A stretch of 64,000 nucleotides of DNA. It comes from Psychrobacter piscatorii (GTDB lineage Bacteria; Pseudomonadota; Gammaproteobacteria; Pseudomonadales; Moraxellaceae). Where the stretch lies: contig NZ_CAJHAR010000003.1 in the NCBI RefSeq assembly GCF_904846415.1, positions 120,762-184,761 of the forward strand. Direction: 5' to 3'. This document shows positions 38,072 through 48,548 of this stretch, piece after piece. Under the pieces are notes generated by a model. The model was not told the origin of the DNA. It saw only the letters and a list, made by a program, of their open reading frames with translations, and did not search any database. The stretch's first letter is position 1, and every line of letters begins with the position of its first letter. A program made the translations under genes and the position numbers.

Positions 38072-38851
38072 ATGAGTATCCGTATTCACCCCATTAAAGC
38101 GTTTAATGATAATTATATTTGGACCTTAATTAATGAAAATAATAAGCAGGCGATCGTCATTGATCCAGGTCAAGCCAAGCCAGTTATCGATTATCTAGAG
38201 ACGCATGAGCTAGAGCTAACCTCGATTTGGACCACGCATCATCATCATGATCATATTGGTGGTGTGGCAGAATTGCAGGAGTCGTATCCGATGACCCATC
38301 TGGTTGCACATAGTGAGCATGGGGTTGATGAGGATCAAACCATCAAAGATGGCAGCACGGTAAGCGCATGGGGCTGCTCTGCACAAGTCTGGGATGTATC
38401 AGGACACACCGCCAGCCACATGGCTTATATCTTAGATATCGATGGGCAAAAACATTGCTTCTGCGGTGACACTCTATTTAGTGCAGGTTGTGGACGTGTT
38501 TTTACTGGTACGATCGAGCAGTTACATGATAGTTTTAAGCGTCTAAATGAATTGTCTGATGAGACATTGCTATATCCTGCGCACGAGTATACGGCCAGTA
38601 ACCTACGCTTTGGATTGTCTATCGAGCCTGACAACGAGGCAATGCAGCAAGCGCTAGCGCAAGCTGAGGCACAAACTGCACAAGGTGCGCCGACACTGCC
38701 AGTGACGCTAGAGCATGAGCGTGCGATAAACGTGTTTTTGCGTACCCAAGAGCCAAGTGTGATTGCAGGGGTTAAATCAAAAGTAACTATCGACGATGAG
38801 AAATCTTTGACGGTATTTGCAGCGTTACGCGAGCTGAAAAATAATTTTTAA
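38072..38851 (+). CDS. gloB: Hydroxyacylglutathione hydrolase (glyoxalase II)
   Basis: GloB hydrolyses S-lactoylglutathione to lactate and glutathione, completing methylglyoxal detoxification. It is a metallo-beta-lactamase fold protein with the metal motif THHHHDHIGG at about residues 55-64, DVSGHTASH, FCGDTLFSAGCGR and YPAHEYTASNL. At 259 residues it is full length. AAGGA precedes the ATG. It stands between yejA and yejB, an unusual position for this housekeeping gene; spacings of 145 and 101 bases leave room for separate promoters. Confidence 0.95.
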   Translation: MSIRIHPIKAFNDNYIWTLINENNKQAIVIDPGQAKPVIDYLETHELELTSIWTTHHHHDHIGGVAELQESYPMTHLVAHSEHGVDEDQTIKDGSTVSAWGCSAQVWDVSGHTASHMAYILDIDGQKHCFCGDTLFSAGCGRVFTGTIEQLHDSFKRLNELSDETLLYPAHEYTASNLRFGLSIEPDNEAMQQALAQAEAQTAQGAPTLPVTLEHERAINVFLRTQEPSVIAGVKSKVTIDDEKSLTVFAALRELKNNF

Positions 38852-38952
38852 TGCAAGTTTTTAATACATAGATGTGTTTATGTAGACCTTTAGTACTAAA
38901 GAATATACTGCTGTAGTCATCGCCCTCTCTCTTTATTTAGGAAGTCGCCATT

Positions 38953-40023
38953 ATGGGTCGTTATATCTTAAAAAGACTACTACTGATATTACCGACACTG
39001 TTTTTGATATTGCTTGCCAACTTTGTAATCGTACAAGCGGCGCCAGGCGGACCTGTTGAGCAGCAGCTTGCCCTTATTGAGCAGGGCGCAAAAGATAACG
39101 CACTTGGCGGTAATATTGGCGCGGGCAGTGCAGGTGGCAACGACAGCACTTATCAAGGAACGCGCGGTCTCTCTGAGGAAATGGTCGCTGCTATCAATGC
39201 CCAGTACGGCTTTGATAAATCGGCACCAGAACGATTTTGGCTCATGCTAAAAAATTACGCTCAGCTAGACTTTGGTGAGTCTTTTTTTAAAGGGCAGTCG
39301 GTGATCGATCTCATTATAGAAAAGCTGCCCGTTTCGATATCACTTGGTCTTTGGAGTACGCTGCTCATTTATTTGATCGCCATTCCGTTAGGGGTGTATA
39401 AAGCGATGCATCATGGCTCAGGCATTGATAAATTCACTGCTATGCTGCTGGCTATCGGACATGCGATACCTGTGTTTGTCTTTGCAGTGATTTTATTGGT
39501 ATTTTTCGCGGGTGGCACCTATTGGAATATTTTCCCGCTACAGGGACTAACGTCCGAAAATTTTGACCAGCTCAGCGCGCTTGGTAAAGTGAAAGATTAT
39601 TTTTGGCACTTGGCACTACCGTTGCTTGCCAGTACCGTAGGTGGTTTTGCAGGCTTGACGTACTTGACTAAATTCAGCTTTTTAGAGGAGCTGGGTAAGC
39701 AGTATGTATTGACCGCTCGCGCAAAAGGATTGGGTGAGCGTCAGGTATTATATGGTCATGTATTTCGCAATGCCATGTTAATTATCATCGCAGGTATCCC
39801 AGCCGCCATCGTTGGTATCTTCTTTGCCGGTAACTTTTTGATTGAGATTATCTTTAAACTAGATGGCTTGGGGTTGTTAGGTTTTGAGGCCATTCAGCAA
39901 CGCGACTATCCAGTGATATTTGGTACGTTATTTATCTTCACCTTAGCGGGATTGCTACTGCAATTAATCAGTGACTTAAGCTATCACTTAATTGATCCTC
40001 GTATTGATTTTGAGGGGCGCTAA
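38953..40023 (+). CDS. yejB: Peptide ABC transporter permease, YejB-like
   Basis: Inner-membrane permease of the DppB/OppB type, with an N-terminal membrane helix (LLLILPTLFLILLANFVIV), a glycine-rich periplasmic loop of about 60 residues, and five further hydrophobic segments. The EAA-like loop is near LTARAKGLGERQVLYGHVFRNA. The end IDFEGR is characteristic of YejB/OppB relatives. AGGA precedes the ATG. The stop overlaps the yejE start as TAATG, so translation is coupled. The periplasmic insertion with GGNIGAGSAGGND is longer than in simple OppB proteins, as seen in YejB. Confidence 0.9.
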   Translation: MGRYILKRLLLILPTLFLILLANFVIVQAAPGGPVEQQLALIEQGAKDNALGGNIGAGSAGGNDSTYQGTRGLSEEMVAAINAQYGFDKSAPERFWLMLKNYAQLDFGESFFKGQSVIDLIIEKLPVSISLGLWSTLLIYLIAIPLGVYKAMHHGSGIDKFTAMLLAIGHAIPVFVFAVILLVFFAGGTYWNIFPLQGLTSENFDQLSALGKVKDYFWHLALPLLASTVGGFAGLTYLTKFSFLEELGKQYVLTARAKGLGERQVLYGHVFRNAMLIIIAGIPAAIVGIFFAGNFLIEIIFKLDGLGLLGFEAIQQRDYPVIFGTLFIFTLAGLLLQLISDLSYHLIDPRIDFEGR

Positions 40024-41135
40024 TGTCAAATAATCAATCTTCATCAAAGAGCAGTCCTATTAATAGCGAACCAGATAAAGCGCCAATGCTTGAGCAGCTA
40101 TCTACCACAAAAAAGCAACGATTGAACCCTATATGGCAAGCGCGTTTAAATCGCTTTCGCCAAAATCGACTTGGAGTGATATCGCTGTTTGTTTTTGCAG
40201 TGATATTTATCATCTGTATGGCGGCTAATTTCATCGCCAATGACAAACCCTTATTAGTGCAATATCAAGGCGATTATTACTTTCCAGTATTAAAGGCCTA
40301 TCCTGAAACGACGTTTGGCGGCGTGTTCGAAACCGAAACCAATTATAAAGACCCTGCAGTGCAGTCGCTGATTGATGAGCAAGGCTATTATGTGATGCCG
40401 CCTATTCCGTTTGCTGATCAGACACCAAACGTCGAGCTTGGTCTACCTTATCCAGCGGCTCCAAACGCTCAGAACTGGCTTGGTACTGATGATATGGGTC
40501 GCGATGTGCTCGCAAGGATACTTTATGGTATGCGCGTCTCATTGTTGTTTGGTCTGGCGCTGACGCTCGCTGGTGCTCTCATTGGTATCATTGTCGGTGC
40601 AATACAAGGTTATTATGGCGGCTGGGTAGATCTGGCAGGGCAGCGCTTTATGGAAGTATGGGGCGGTATGCCTCAGCTATTTATGATCATTATTTTGGTC
40701 AGTCTGTTTAGTCCCAGTATTACTATGCTATTTGCCATGATGCTGTTATTCGGTTGGATGGGTCTGGTCGGCTTGGTAAGAGCAGAGTTCTTACGTGCCC
40801 GTAATTTCGACTATGTGCGGGCCGCGCGTAATCTCGGTGTTTCGGACAGCCAGATTATGCTCAGACACATTTTACCCAATGCATTGGCCTCAAGCTTGTC
40901 GCAACTACCGTTTATCTTAACAGCCAATATCATTGCGTTGACCGCGCTGGATTTTTTGGGATATGGATTGCCGCCTGGCTCGCCGTCTTTAGGTGAGCTG
41001 ATGGTACAGGGGAAAAATAACCTTGATGCCCCTTGGCTGGCCTTGTCAGGATTCTTTAGTTTGACCTTTATTTTGTCATTGCTCATCTTCGTTGGTGAAG
41101 CACTGCGTGATGCGTTTGATCCGAGGCGCTCTTGA
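40023..41135 (+). CDS. yejE: Peptide ABC transporter permease, YejE-like
   Basis: The second permease of the transporter. A polar N-terminal tail of about 40 residues precedes the first membrane helix, then a periplasmic domain of about 100 residues and the DppC-like membrane core with YVRAARNLGVSDSQIMLRHILPNA as the EAA loop contacting the ATPase. It shares one base with the yejB stop and ends one base before the yejF start, so the three genes form a tight operon. The large domain between helices 1 and 2 is typical of YejE. Confidence 0.9.
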   Translation: MSNNQSSSKSSPINSEPDKAPMLEQLSTTKKQRLNPIWQARLNRFRQNRLGVISLFVFAVIFIICMAANFIANDKPLLVQYQGDYYFPVLKAYPETTFGGVFETETNYKDPAVQSLIDEQGYYVMPPIPFADQTPNVELGLPYPAAPNAQNWLGTDDMGRDVLARILYGMRVSLLFGLALTLAGALIGIIVGAIQGYYGGWVDLAGQRFMEVWGGMPQLFMIIILVSLFSPSITMLFAMMLLFGWMGLVGLVRAEFLRARNFDYVRAARNLGVSDSQIMLRHILPNALASSLSQLPFILTANIIALTALDFLGYGLPPGSPSLGELMVQGKNNLDAPWLALSGFFSLTFILSLLIFVGEALRDAFDPRRS

Positions 41136-41136
41136 T

Positions 41137-42819
41137 ATGACCGAAAATATTATCGCTACCGAGCAGCACAACGCGCCAAATGAAAGTCTTAATCGCGCGC
41201 AAAACAAGCTCATGCTGACAGTAGATAGTCTTAGTATCACAACTGCAACAGGCATCCAGCTGGTCGATGCCTTGTCTTATGAGTTAAGACAAGGGCAAAC
41301 TTTGGCTATCGTTGGTGAGTCAGGATCTGGCAAATCGATTGCCAGTCTTGCGTTACTAGGCCTGCTACCAGAGAATTTGACGATTAGGGGTGAGGTTCAA
41401 CTGGCAAGCACAGCAGGCATGTCTAAACTACCGATAGCGAATGACAAAACACGCAATGCCGCATTACGTGCTATTCGTGGACAGCGTATTGGTATGGTAT
41501 TTCAAGAACCGATGACAGCGCTGAATCCGTTACATACGGTCGCTAAACAAATTGCTGAATCGTTGCGTTTAAGTGGTATACCCAAAAAACAATGGCGAGA
41601 TACTAGCATTGCTCTGCTAAATGATGTCAATATCACCGATCCTGCTGACAAGTTGAGTCGCTATCCACATGAGTTATCCGGTGGTCAGCGTCAGCGAGTA
41701 ATGATTGCGATGGCATTGGCTCAGCAGCCTGATATTTTGATCGCTGATGAGCCGACAACTGCGCTTGATGTGACATTACAGCATGAAATTTTGGCGCTAC
41801 TGAATGATCTCAAACACCAGCATAATATGGCAATGATATTAATCAGCCACGATCTCAATCTGGTTAGGCGTTATAGTGATGAGGTCATCGTGATGCGCCA
41901 AGGCCAGACGATTGAGCAGGGTCAAACGTCCGCGGTATTTGATCAGCCTAAAGCTGATTATACGCGTACCCTTATCAAGCAAGACTTTGGTCAAGCGTTA
42001 GTTATAGCAGACAATAACGTCGATAAGCAGTCAAGCGTATTAGAAGTGAGTAATCTCAAAGTACAATTCCCAATTGAAAAAAGTCTATTTGGGGGCACCA
42101 AGCGCTGGTTTGATGCGGTCAAAGATGTCGATATGACACTACAAAAAGGACAGGCACTGGGTATCGTCGGTGAGTCCGGCTCTGGAAAGACCACCATTGC
42201 ATTGGCCCTTAGTCAATTGCTAAGCAATCAAGCACGTGTGAGTGGACAGATAGTGGTCAACGGGCAAGACATCTCGGCATTGTCCAAAAAAGCGCTACGT
42301 AACTTCCGCTCGCAGATCCAAATGGTGTTTCAAGACCCTTTTGCCAGTATTAACCCTCGTATGACGGTCATGCAAATCGTGGAAGAAGGACTGTTGGTAC
42401 AAGGCGTGGATAAAGACGCGCGTCAGCAGGCGGTGATGGAGAGTTTGGCTACCGTCCATTTACCTTTAGCATTCGCGCAGCGTTATCCGCATGAGCTGTC
42501 CGGCGGTCAACGTCAACGTGTGGCATTGGCGCGCGCACTCATTATGAAGCCGAGCTTACTCATATTGGATGAGCCTACCTCTGCGCTCGATAGTACCACG
42601 CAGGTAACGGTAGTGAGTTTATTACGTGAAATTCAACACAAGCTGCAAATAAGTTATGTCTTTATCAGTCATGATCTCAAAGTAGTACGCGCACTATGTC
42701 AACATATTATGGTACTAAAACAAGGGGCATGCGTGGAGGCTGGGCTCACAGAAGATGTCTTTAGCCAGCCACAGCATCCGTATGCCAAGCAGTTATTAAA
42801 GGCGAGCAGTACACAATAA
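41137..42819 (+). CDS. yejF: Peptide ABC transporter, double ATP-binding subunit, YejF-like
   Basis: Two ABC ATPase domains in one chain of 560 residues. Domain 1 has GESGSGKSIASLALL, LSGGQRQRVMIAMAL and ILIADEPTTALD; domain 2 has GESGSGKTTIALALSQ, LSGGQRQRVALARALI and LLILDEPTSALD. Both halves keep Walker A, signature and Walker B residues, so both sites look able to hydrolyse ATP. The ATG at 41137 starts one base after the yejE stop; an earlier in-frame GTG lies inside yejE and is unlikely. It completes the importer with YejA, YejB and YejE. Confidence 0.93.
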   Translation: MTENIIATEQHNAPNESLNRAQNKLMLTVDSLSITTATGIQLVDALSYELRQGQTLAIVGESGSGKSIASLALLGLLPENLTIRGEVQLASTAGMSKLPIANDKTRNAALRAIRGQRIGMVFQEPMTALNPLHTVAKQIAESLRLSGIPKKQWRDTSIALLNDVNITDPADKLSRYPHELSGGQRQRVMIAMALAQQPDILIADEPTTALDVTLQHEILALLNDLKHQHNMAMILISHDLNLVRRYSDEVIVMRQGQTIEQGQTSAVFDQPKADYTRTLIKQDFGQALVIADNNVDKQSSVLEVSNLKVQFPIEKSLFGGTKRWFDAVKDVDMTLQKGQALGIVGESGSGKTTIALALSQLLSNQARVSGQIVVNGQDISALSKKALRNFRSQIQMVFQDPFASINPRMTVMQIVEEGLLVQGVDKDARQQAVMESLATVHLPLAFAQRYPHELSGGQRQRVALARALIMKPSLLILDEPTSALDSTTQVTVVSLLREIQHKLQISYVFISHDLKVVRALCQHIMVLKQGACVEAGLTEDVFSQPQHPYAKQLLKASSTQ

Positions 42820-43002
42820 TAGCGACATACCAAAAAAGGCAGTGGTACAATCATGCTAGACAGTGGTTTGCTTTATTCAAACATCTTTGCTGTACATATA
42901 CTTATCTACTCTGCTATTGGCAAACGTCGTTTAGCCTTTATCAACTAGCTAAAACTATTGTTATCGCGGTTAAAATCATCATTGAAAAGGATTTTTGCAC
43001 CC

Positions 43003-44307
43003 ATGAAAAAACAAAACAGTATTACTAAATTAGTAAAGAACAACAGCTTGCAGCATGCTGGTTATTTGGCAGTGGCTAAGACACGCGCTAAAGTACTAAA
43101 AGCAGTCTCTTACGTGATACCTATCAGAAGACCGATGTTGTTTGTCGGTGAGACTGCCTGTGATGAGCTATGCGACATGCTCATTAACGAAGGCAATACC
43201 AATGTCTTTATTGTCACTGATGCGGTACTAAACAAACTTGGTATCCCTGCAAAAGTCACTGATTATCTAGATGCAAAAAATATCAGCTATCATGTCTATG
43301 ATGGCATTACACCAGACCCTACTTTTAATGTAGTCGAAGAAGGGTTGCGTCAGTCTATAGCAGCAAATTGCGACGCTATTATCGCCATCGGTGGCGGCTC
43401 AGTGATCGATGCTGCCAAAATGATAGCTATGTCTCAAGGCAATAAATGCAAGCCTCAGCAACTGATCGGTATCCTTAAAGCAAGAAAGCCGTCGGCGCCA
43501 TTATATTGCGTGCCTACAACAGCGGGTACTGGCTCAGAGGCAACCCTTGGTGCAGTGATATCTGATGATAAAACACACCAAAAAGCATTGTCTATTGATC
43601 CAAGAATGGTGCCGCTCGCCGCAGCGATTGACCCCATTATCATGAAGGGTATGCCAGCGCATATCACCGCTGATACCGGTATTGACGTATTGACCCATGC
43701 ATTAGAAGCATGGATGAGTGCCAATGCCAGCGTGGAGACGGATTACTATGCGGCCTCTGCCGTCAAATCTGTCATGCATTATCTACCACTAGCTTACAAA
43801 GATGGTGGCAATCTAAAAGCAAGAGAAGAGATGGGAATTGCCGCCCATTATGGTGGTATCGCCTTTAACAAAGCGGGCTTGGGTTATGTGCATGCCATTG
43901 CTCACCAATTAGGGGCCTACTATAGCATTCCTCATGGTCGTGCCAATGCTATCGTGTTGCCTTATGTGCTTGATGTTAATCGTAAAGCAAGCAAGCAGAG
44001 ACTGGCAGCACTGGCAAAAAGAACGGGTATGGTAGCAGACGGCCAAGCTGGTCATGATGATAAAGAAATAGCAAATCAGCTCATTGAACAAGTCAGAGAG
44101 CTGATTGCAAACCTAAATATTGATCCGACCGTTAGCGGTATGCAGACCAGTGACTTTGATGATATTGCAAAAGCAGCAGCAAAAGAAGTCAGCGATACTT
44201 ATGCCGTACCAACCTATCTCTCAGCAGCTGAAATTAAGGAAATCTTAACGAAGATTAAGCAGGTAAGTGACGAGAATGCTGATAAAGACACTCAGAAAGC
44301 GTCATAA
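43003..44307 (+). CDS. Iron-containing alcohol dehydrogenase (class III)
   Basis: A 434-residue NAD(P)-dependent dehydrogenase of the Fe-ADH fold. The dinucleotide loop IIAIGGGSVIDAAKMIAM, CVPTTAGTGSEAT, and the metal ligands in GIDVLTHALEAW and HAIAHQLGAYYSIPHGRANA are all present. N-terminal 60 residues are basic and precede the Rossmann half. The substrate cannot be deduced. The start ATG (MKKQNSITKL) has AAAGGA about 11 bases upstream; a TTG 45 bases earlier would add 15 residues. It is monocistronic with its own terminator. Confidence 0.9.
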   Translation: MKKQNSITKLVKNNSLQHAGYLAVAKTRAKVLKAVSYVIPIRRPMLFVGETACDELCDMLINEGNTNVFIVTDAVLNKLGIPAKVTDYLDAKNISYHVYDGITPDPTFNVVEEGLRQSIAANCDAIIAIGGGSVIDAAKMIAMSQGNKCKPQQLIGILKARKPSAPLYCVPTTAGTGSEATLGAVISDDKTHQKALSIDPRMVPLAAAIDPIIMKGMPAHITADTGIDVLTHALEAWMSANASVETDYYAASAVKSVMHYLPLAYKDGGNLKAREEMGIAAHYGGIAFNKAGLGYVHAIAHQLGAYYSIPHGRANAIVLPYVLDVNRKASKQRLAALAKRTGMVADGQAGHDDKEIANQLIEQVRELIANLNIDPTVSGMQTSDFDDIAKAAAKEVSDTYAVPTYLSAAEIKEILTKIKQVSDENADKDTQKAS

Positions 44308-44340
44308 ATTTTTGCTTGTACTGACAGACTTACGATAGAT

Positions 44341-44376
44341 AAAAAGCCTATGACTCTTTTGAGGATAGGCTTTTTT
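44341..44376 (+). terminator. Terminator of the Fe-alcohol dehydrogenase gene
   Basis: AAAAAGCCTAT and ATAGGCTTTTTT arms enclose a loop of about 13 bases. Confidence 0.85.
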
Positions 44377-44601
44377 AACGCGTTTAAAATAAGCTAAGAC
44401 CTTGAAATAAAATAGTTTATCTCAATATATTAATTATGCTAAAACCTGTGTCATAATCAAATCATCGTTTAGTTTACCTTGTGATATGACTTAATTGATA
44501 AAAAATAACTTAATAAATTGTAAATATATAACAATACAGGAATGTTTTAGTGATACATAAGCGTTACGATGATTAAATGATATTACGTTTGGGAGATTTT
44601 T

Positions 44602-45816
44602 ATGAATCGCACATTACCGTCTAAAATGATTGGATTGGTTATCATGGCGAGCAGTGCTTTTTACGCAGGCTGCGCGTCTACCGAAAACAGCACTACTATA
44701 AAAAACGCAGATGCTACTAATCCTTATGCACCGACAACCCCAGGACTGGCAGTTGCTACAGTAGCTGGCGGGTGTTTTTGGTGTGTTGAAGCAGGTTACG
44801 AGAAAATCCCAGGCGTCGTAGAAGTGGTGTCTGGTTATACGGGTGGCAATACCGAAAACCCAACCTACAAGGAAGTGTCGGCAGGTGGTACGGGTCATAC
44901 GGAAGCGGCGCAAGTGTATTATGATCCTACGAAGATTACTTACAATGGTATCGTACAAGCATTATGGAGAATCGCTGACCCCACTGACGATCAAGGGCAA
45001 TATGTTGATCGTGGCACACAGTATCGCCCAGCGATTTTTTATAACAATGCGCAAGAAAAGCAAATAGCAGAAGCTGCTAAACAATCATTACAAGACTCTG
45101 GGGTATACGACAAACCAGTCGTAATTGAAATTGTTCCTGCTAGTACTTTTTATCCTGCCGAAGAGTATCATCAGGATTATTACAAAAAGAATCCGATACG
45201 TTATAAGGCTTATACGTTCAATTCTGGTCGCTATCAGTTTATCGAAAGTGTGTATGGCAAAGACTATGAGCTTGATTTTAGTCAGTTCAAGCCCACGGCA
45301 GCTAGTGCACAGCCAGTAATATCCAGTCAAATGCCAAACAGCAAAGCAAGTACAGGGTTCAATCCAGATACATTTGTTAAGCCGTCGCAAGATACTCTAA
45401 AAAAATCGCTCACTGACATCCAATATAAAGTCACCCAAAAGGACGGTACCGAGCGCGCCTTTAATAATGAGTATTGGGATAATAAAGCGCCTGGATTGTA
45501 TGTAGACGTCGTATCTGGTGAACCACTATTTTCTTCTCGTGATCAATACAAGTCTGGCACGGGCTGGCCCAGCTTCACTCGTCCATTGAACACTGATATG
45601 GTAGTAGAAAAAGCAGATCGCGGTATCTTTGGGACGCGTACCGAGATTCGTAGCCGCTACGCTGACTCGCACGTGGGCCATGTGTTTGATGATGGTCCAG
45701 CACCAACAGGTAAGCGTTACTGTATGAATTCGGCAGCACTGCGCTTTATTCCACTTGCGCAGATGGAAGCCGCTGGCTACGGCAATTGGATAGATGAGGT
45801 CAAACCAGTGAGCTAG
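44602..45816 (+). CDS. msrAB: Peptide methionine sulfoxide reductase MsrA-MsrB fusion, probable lipoprotein
   Basis: One chain of 404 residues repairs both stereoisomers of methionine sulfoxide. The MsrA half has the catalytic [17 protein letters not shown] and YHQDYY motifs (about 50-210). The MsrB half has [24 protein letters not shown] and the catalytic [11 protein letters not shown] (about 265-395). The usual CxxC zinc site of MsrB is replaced by [10 protein letters not shown], so the domain is of the zinc-free type. The N-terminus carries a signal with a possible lipobox AGC before STENS, suggesting export to the periplasm. No thioredoxin domain is present, unlike neisserial PilB. GGAG precedes the ATG. 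Confidence 0.93.
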   Translation: MNRTLPSKMIGLVIMASSAFYAGCASTENSTTIKNADATNPYAPTTPGLAVATVAGGCFWCVEAGYEKIPGVVEVVSGYTGGNTENPTYKEVSAGGTGHTEAAQVYYDPTKITYNGIVQALWRIADPTDDQGQYVDRGTQYRPAIFYNNAQEKQIAEAAKQSLQDSGVYDKPVVIEIVPASTFYPAEEYHQDYYKKNPIRYKAYTFNSGRYQFIESVYGKDYELDFSQFKPTAASAQPVISSQMPNSKASTGFNPDTFVKPSQDTLKKSLTDIQYKVTQKDGTERAFNNEYWDNKAPGLYVDVVSGEPLFSSRDQYKSGTGWPSFTRPLNTDMVVEKADRGIFGTRTEIRSRYADSHVGHVFDDGPAPTGKRYCMNSAALRFIPLAQMEAAGYGNWIDEVKPVS

Positions 45817-45861
45817 TATGGATTTGCTAAAACTTGAAATCTTACTTTGTATAGCTAAAAT

Positions 45862-45890
45862 AAAAAGGACGCATCATATGCGTCCTTTTT
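45862..45890. terminator. Bidirectional terminator between msrAB and folE
   Basis: Perfect 13-bp arms AAAAAGGACGCAT and ATGCGTCCTTTTT around CAT, with T-runs on both strands. It serves the convergent pair. Confidence 0.9.
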
Positions 45891-45929
45891 GTTTGGTTAT
45901 TATTCACAACAGCCTAAACCATTAACAAA

Positions 45930-46541
45930 TTAGAACGCTGGTTGACGTTTAGGGACGGCACCCAAAAATTCATTACGAGCTTGATTGTTGTGTGTATACT
46001 CACCAAGCATCGCGGTACTGCGCGTGGTTGAATGCTGTTTGCTGACACCGCGCATCATCATACACATGTGCGAGGCATCCATGACTACAGCTACACCGCG
46101 GCAGCCAGTAACATCCATGATGGTTTGTGCAATCTGTTCACTCAAGTTTTCTTGTATTTGCAGACGACGGGCAAACATATCGACAATACGGGCAAACTTC
46201 GACAAACCCAGTACTTGGCCATTAGGTAAATAGCCAATATGAGCGACACCGTGGAAAGGTAGCATATGATGCTCGCACAGTGAATAAAACTCAATGTTCT
46301 GTACCAGTACTAACTCACGATTGGCTGATGGAAAGACAGCATCATTGACCACTTCTTCAATGCTTTGATGATAGCCTTTGGTTAAGTGAGCAAAAGCCTT
46401 TGCCGCACGTACAGGCGTATCTAATAAACCAGGACGATCTAAGTCTTCGCCAGTCGAACCAATCAGTTGGCGATAGGATTCGGTACTTTCTTTATAATCT
46501 GGGGTTATTATTGGGGTGTTACTCATAAGTTTGGCAGCCAT
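45930..46541 (-). CDS. folE: GTP cyclohydrolase I
   Basis: FolE opens GTP to dihydroneopterin triphosphate, the first step of folate synthesis. The zinc ligands are visible in [13 protein letters not shown] (Cys and His) and in the [21 protein letters not shown] segment. [14 protein letters not shown] and STTRSTAML are also typical. At 203 residues it is the usual length for type IA. The start could be the first ATG or an ATG five codons later (MSNTP); neither has a strong ribosome-binding site. Confidence 0.96.
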   Translation of the reverse strand: MAAKLMSNTPIITPDYKESTESYRQLIGSTGEDLDRPGLLDTPVRAAKAFAHLTKGYHQSIEEVVNDAVFPSANRELVLVQNIEFYSLCEHHMLPFHGVAHIGYLPNGQVLGLSKFARIVDMFARRLQIQENLSEQIAQTIMDVTGCRGVAVVMDASHMCMMMRGVSKQHSTTRSTAMLGEYTHNNQARNEFLGAVPKRQPAF

Positions 46542-46910
46542 CCAAAATGTGGGTGTAGCTTAACGTTGAATCCTATCATGTCAGGATTCTTATAAAATTG
46601 TGCAAGCTGGGAAGGGCTGTGATTATACTTGAAATCTGCTGAACTTCATACTGCTGTGGTGAGTAGTTCAGAGTTTAGTAACTATAGGACTGTTAGAGAT
46701 ACAATTAGAACGGTGACAATGATGATATTTCATTAGTATTATTGCGATAATAATGATGGTAACCAAGTACAGTTTACGACTGTTTACTTAAATTAATTCG
46801 TGTATAATAAGTCATCTTTTGATTTGCATCATTTCATGACGCGTCACTTTCTAATTATTCTAAATAAACCTACATTCTAAATCATCTCGATTGATTCAAA
46901 AGGAAATCTT
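46542..46910. other. Divergent region between folE and fabI
   Basis: About 370 bases without a supported ORF. It should carry promoters for both genes. TATAAT-like stretches exist but none could be assigned with confidence. Confidence 0.6.
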
Positions 46911-47720
46911 ATGCTACTGCAAGGACAACGATTTGTCGTAACTGGCATCGCAAGTAAACTCTCTATCGCTTGGGCTATCGCAGAAGCGCTACACCGCGAA
47001 GGCGCCTCATTGATCCTGACTTATCCGAACGATAAAATAAAAAAGCGCGTCGATATGGCTGCCGAAAAATTCGAAGCGGATTTGGTATTAGAGTGTGATG
47101 TCGCCTCTGATGAGTCGATTGCTGCCTGTTTTGAGCAAGTAACCACCCATTGGGGTGATGGTATTGATGGTGTGGTACACGCCATTGGTTTTGCACCGAT
47201 GGATCAGCTAGATGGTGACTTTGTGAATGCCACTACGCGTGAAGGCAGCCACATCGCGCATGATATCTCTAGCTACAGCTTTGTTGCATTGGCAAAAGCA
47301 GCTCGTGAGTTGCTTGCAATGCGTCATGGTTCTATGCTGACGTTGACTTATGAAGGCAGTATCTCAGTATTGCCAAACTACAATGTCATGGGTATGGCAA
47401 AAGCCAGTCTTGAAGCCAGCGTGCGCTACTTAGCGACTTCTATGGGCGGCGAAGGTATCCGTGTCAATGCGATTTCAGCAGGTCCAATTCGCACGCTAGC
47501 TGCTAGTGGTATTAAATCATTCCGTAAAATGCTCGATATCAGCGAAAAAATCGCGCCACTACAACGTAATGTCAATCAGATGGAAGTAGGCAACGCAGCA
47601 CTATTCCTATTATCGCCTTGGGCATCTGGTATCACTGGTGAGATCATGTTTGTTGATGCAGGTTTTAATACCGTCGCTATCAGTGAGCAGTTGATGATGC
47701 TTGATGAGCCAGCGCAATAA
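46911..47720 (+). CDS. fabI: Enoyl-[acyl-carrier-protein] reductase (NADH)
   Basis: FabI reduces the trans-2-enoyl-ACP at the end of each fatty-acid elongation cycle and is the target of triclosan. It is a short-chain dehydrogenase variant with the N-terminal loop [26 protein letters not shown], and the catalytic region [24 protein letters not shown], in which the Tyr-x6-Lys pair is YNVMGMAK. C-terminal [14 protein letters not shown] is standard. AAGGA stands before the ATG. Length 269 is normal. It has its own terminator. Confidence 0.97.
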   Translation: MLLQGQRFVVTGIASKLSIAWAIAEALHREGASLILTYPNDKIKKRVDMAAEKFEADLVLECDVASDESIAACFEQVTTHWGDGIDGVVHAIGFAPMDQLDGDFVNATTREGSHIAHDISSYSFVALAKAARELLAMRHGSMLTLTYEGSISVLPNYNVMGMAKASLEASVRYLATSMGGEGIRVNAISAGPIRTLAASGIKSFRKMLDISEKIAPLQRNVNQMEVGNAALFLLSPWASGITGEIMFVDAGFNTVAISEQLMMLDEPAQ

Positions 47721-47775
47721 TCATTTAAGTATTTTTTGCGTTGATGGTCATTATGAATGATTCACTCAACTATTG

Positions 47776-47801
47776 AAAAGGCAGCCAATTGGCTGCCTTT
47801 T
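47776..47801 (+). terminator. Terminator of fabI
   Basis: AAAAGGCAGCC and GGCTGCCTTTT arms around AATT. Confidence 0.87.
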
Positions 47802-47849
47802 CTCGTGATACTATGAGTCTTTTTGGCAGTGTGCCTTTAGGTGACGAAT

Positions 47850-48548
47850 ATGATAACCAAGTTACCGAAGTGGATATTGTGGGGTGGGGCAGTATTGGCA
47901 TTTAGCGCCGGCTGCGTTAACACAACCGCATTGATGGGCTTTGCTAACTTATCGGTCTCGCATGTCACCGGTAATGTTAGCTTATTTGCAGCAGCTATTG
48001 CTTACTCAGATTCTCGCAGTATTTTGTATATCGGTGCACTACTATTGTCTTTTTTGTCAGGGGCAATATTGAGCGGTTTTGTCATTGGACAGACATCCTT
48101 AACACTAGGCCGTAGTTACGGGCGTGCGCTATATCTTGAAGCAGCATTACTAATAGCTGCCTACTGGTTATATCAGCAGCATGATTATCTCGGACAATTG
48201 GCAGCAGCGATGGCTTGCGGATTACAAAACGCGATGGTAGCCACTTATAGCGGAGCAGTTATTCGCACGACTCATTTGACAGGACTGACATCCGATATGG
48301 GTGCAGCAATCGGTAACTGGCTTGCGGGTCGCTCTATTAGTAAGCCTACATTAGGTTTTCAGGCCGTTATTTGGTATTGCTTCTGCGGTGGTAGTACAGT
48401 TGGGGCTTTTTTGTTTGCCAAAGTTGGCTACGATGCGTTGTTTGTACCCATCACAATCGTTCTAACAGCAGCATTTATATATAACTATGTCTCCAATCAC
48501 TTGCCAGAACAAAGAGAACCAAAACTAAAAAAGCGCTCATCATCATGA
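47850..48548 (+). CDS. DUF1275 (YoaK-like) membrane protein
   Basis: A 232-residue protein with about six hydrophobic segments. The N-terminal GGAVLAFSAGCVNTTALMGF followed by SVSHVTGNVSLFA is the DUF1275 signature, and the mid region MACGLQNAMVATYSGAVIRTTHLTGLTSD is its repeat. The function is unknown; the family has been suggested to be transporters. Start chosen as ATG 47850 with AGG eight bases upstream; the GTG at 47841 overlaps that site. The end of the coding region contains one arm of an AAGCGCT hairpin that may serve as a terminator. Confidence 0.85.
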   Translation: MITKLPKWILWGGAVLAFSAGCVNTTALMGFANLSVSHVTGNVSLFAAAIAYSDSRSILYIGALLLSFLSGAILSGFVIGQTSLTLGRSYGRALYLEAALLIAAYWLYQQHDYLGQLAAAMACGLQNAMVATYSGAVIRTTHLTGLTSDMGAAIGNWLAGRSISKPTLGFQAVIWYCFCGGSTVGAFLFAKVGYDALFVPITIVLTAAFIYNYVSNHLPEQREPKLKKRSSS

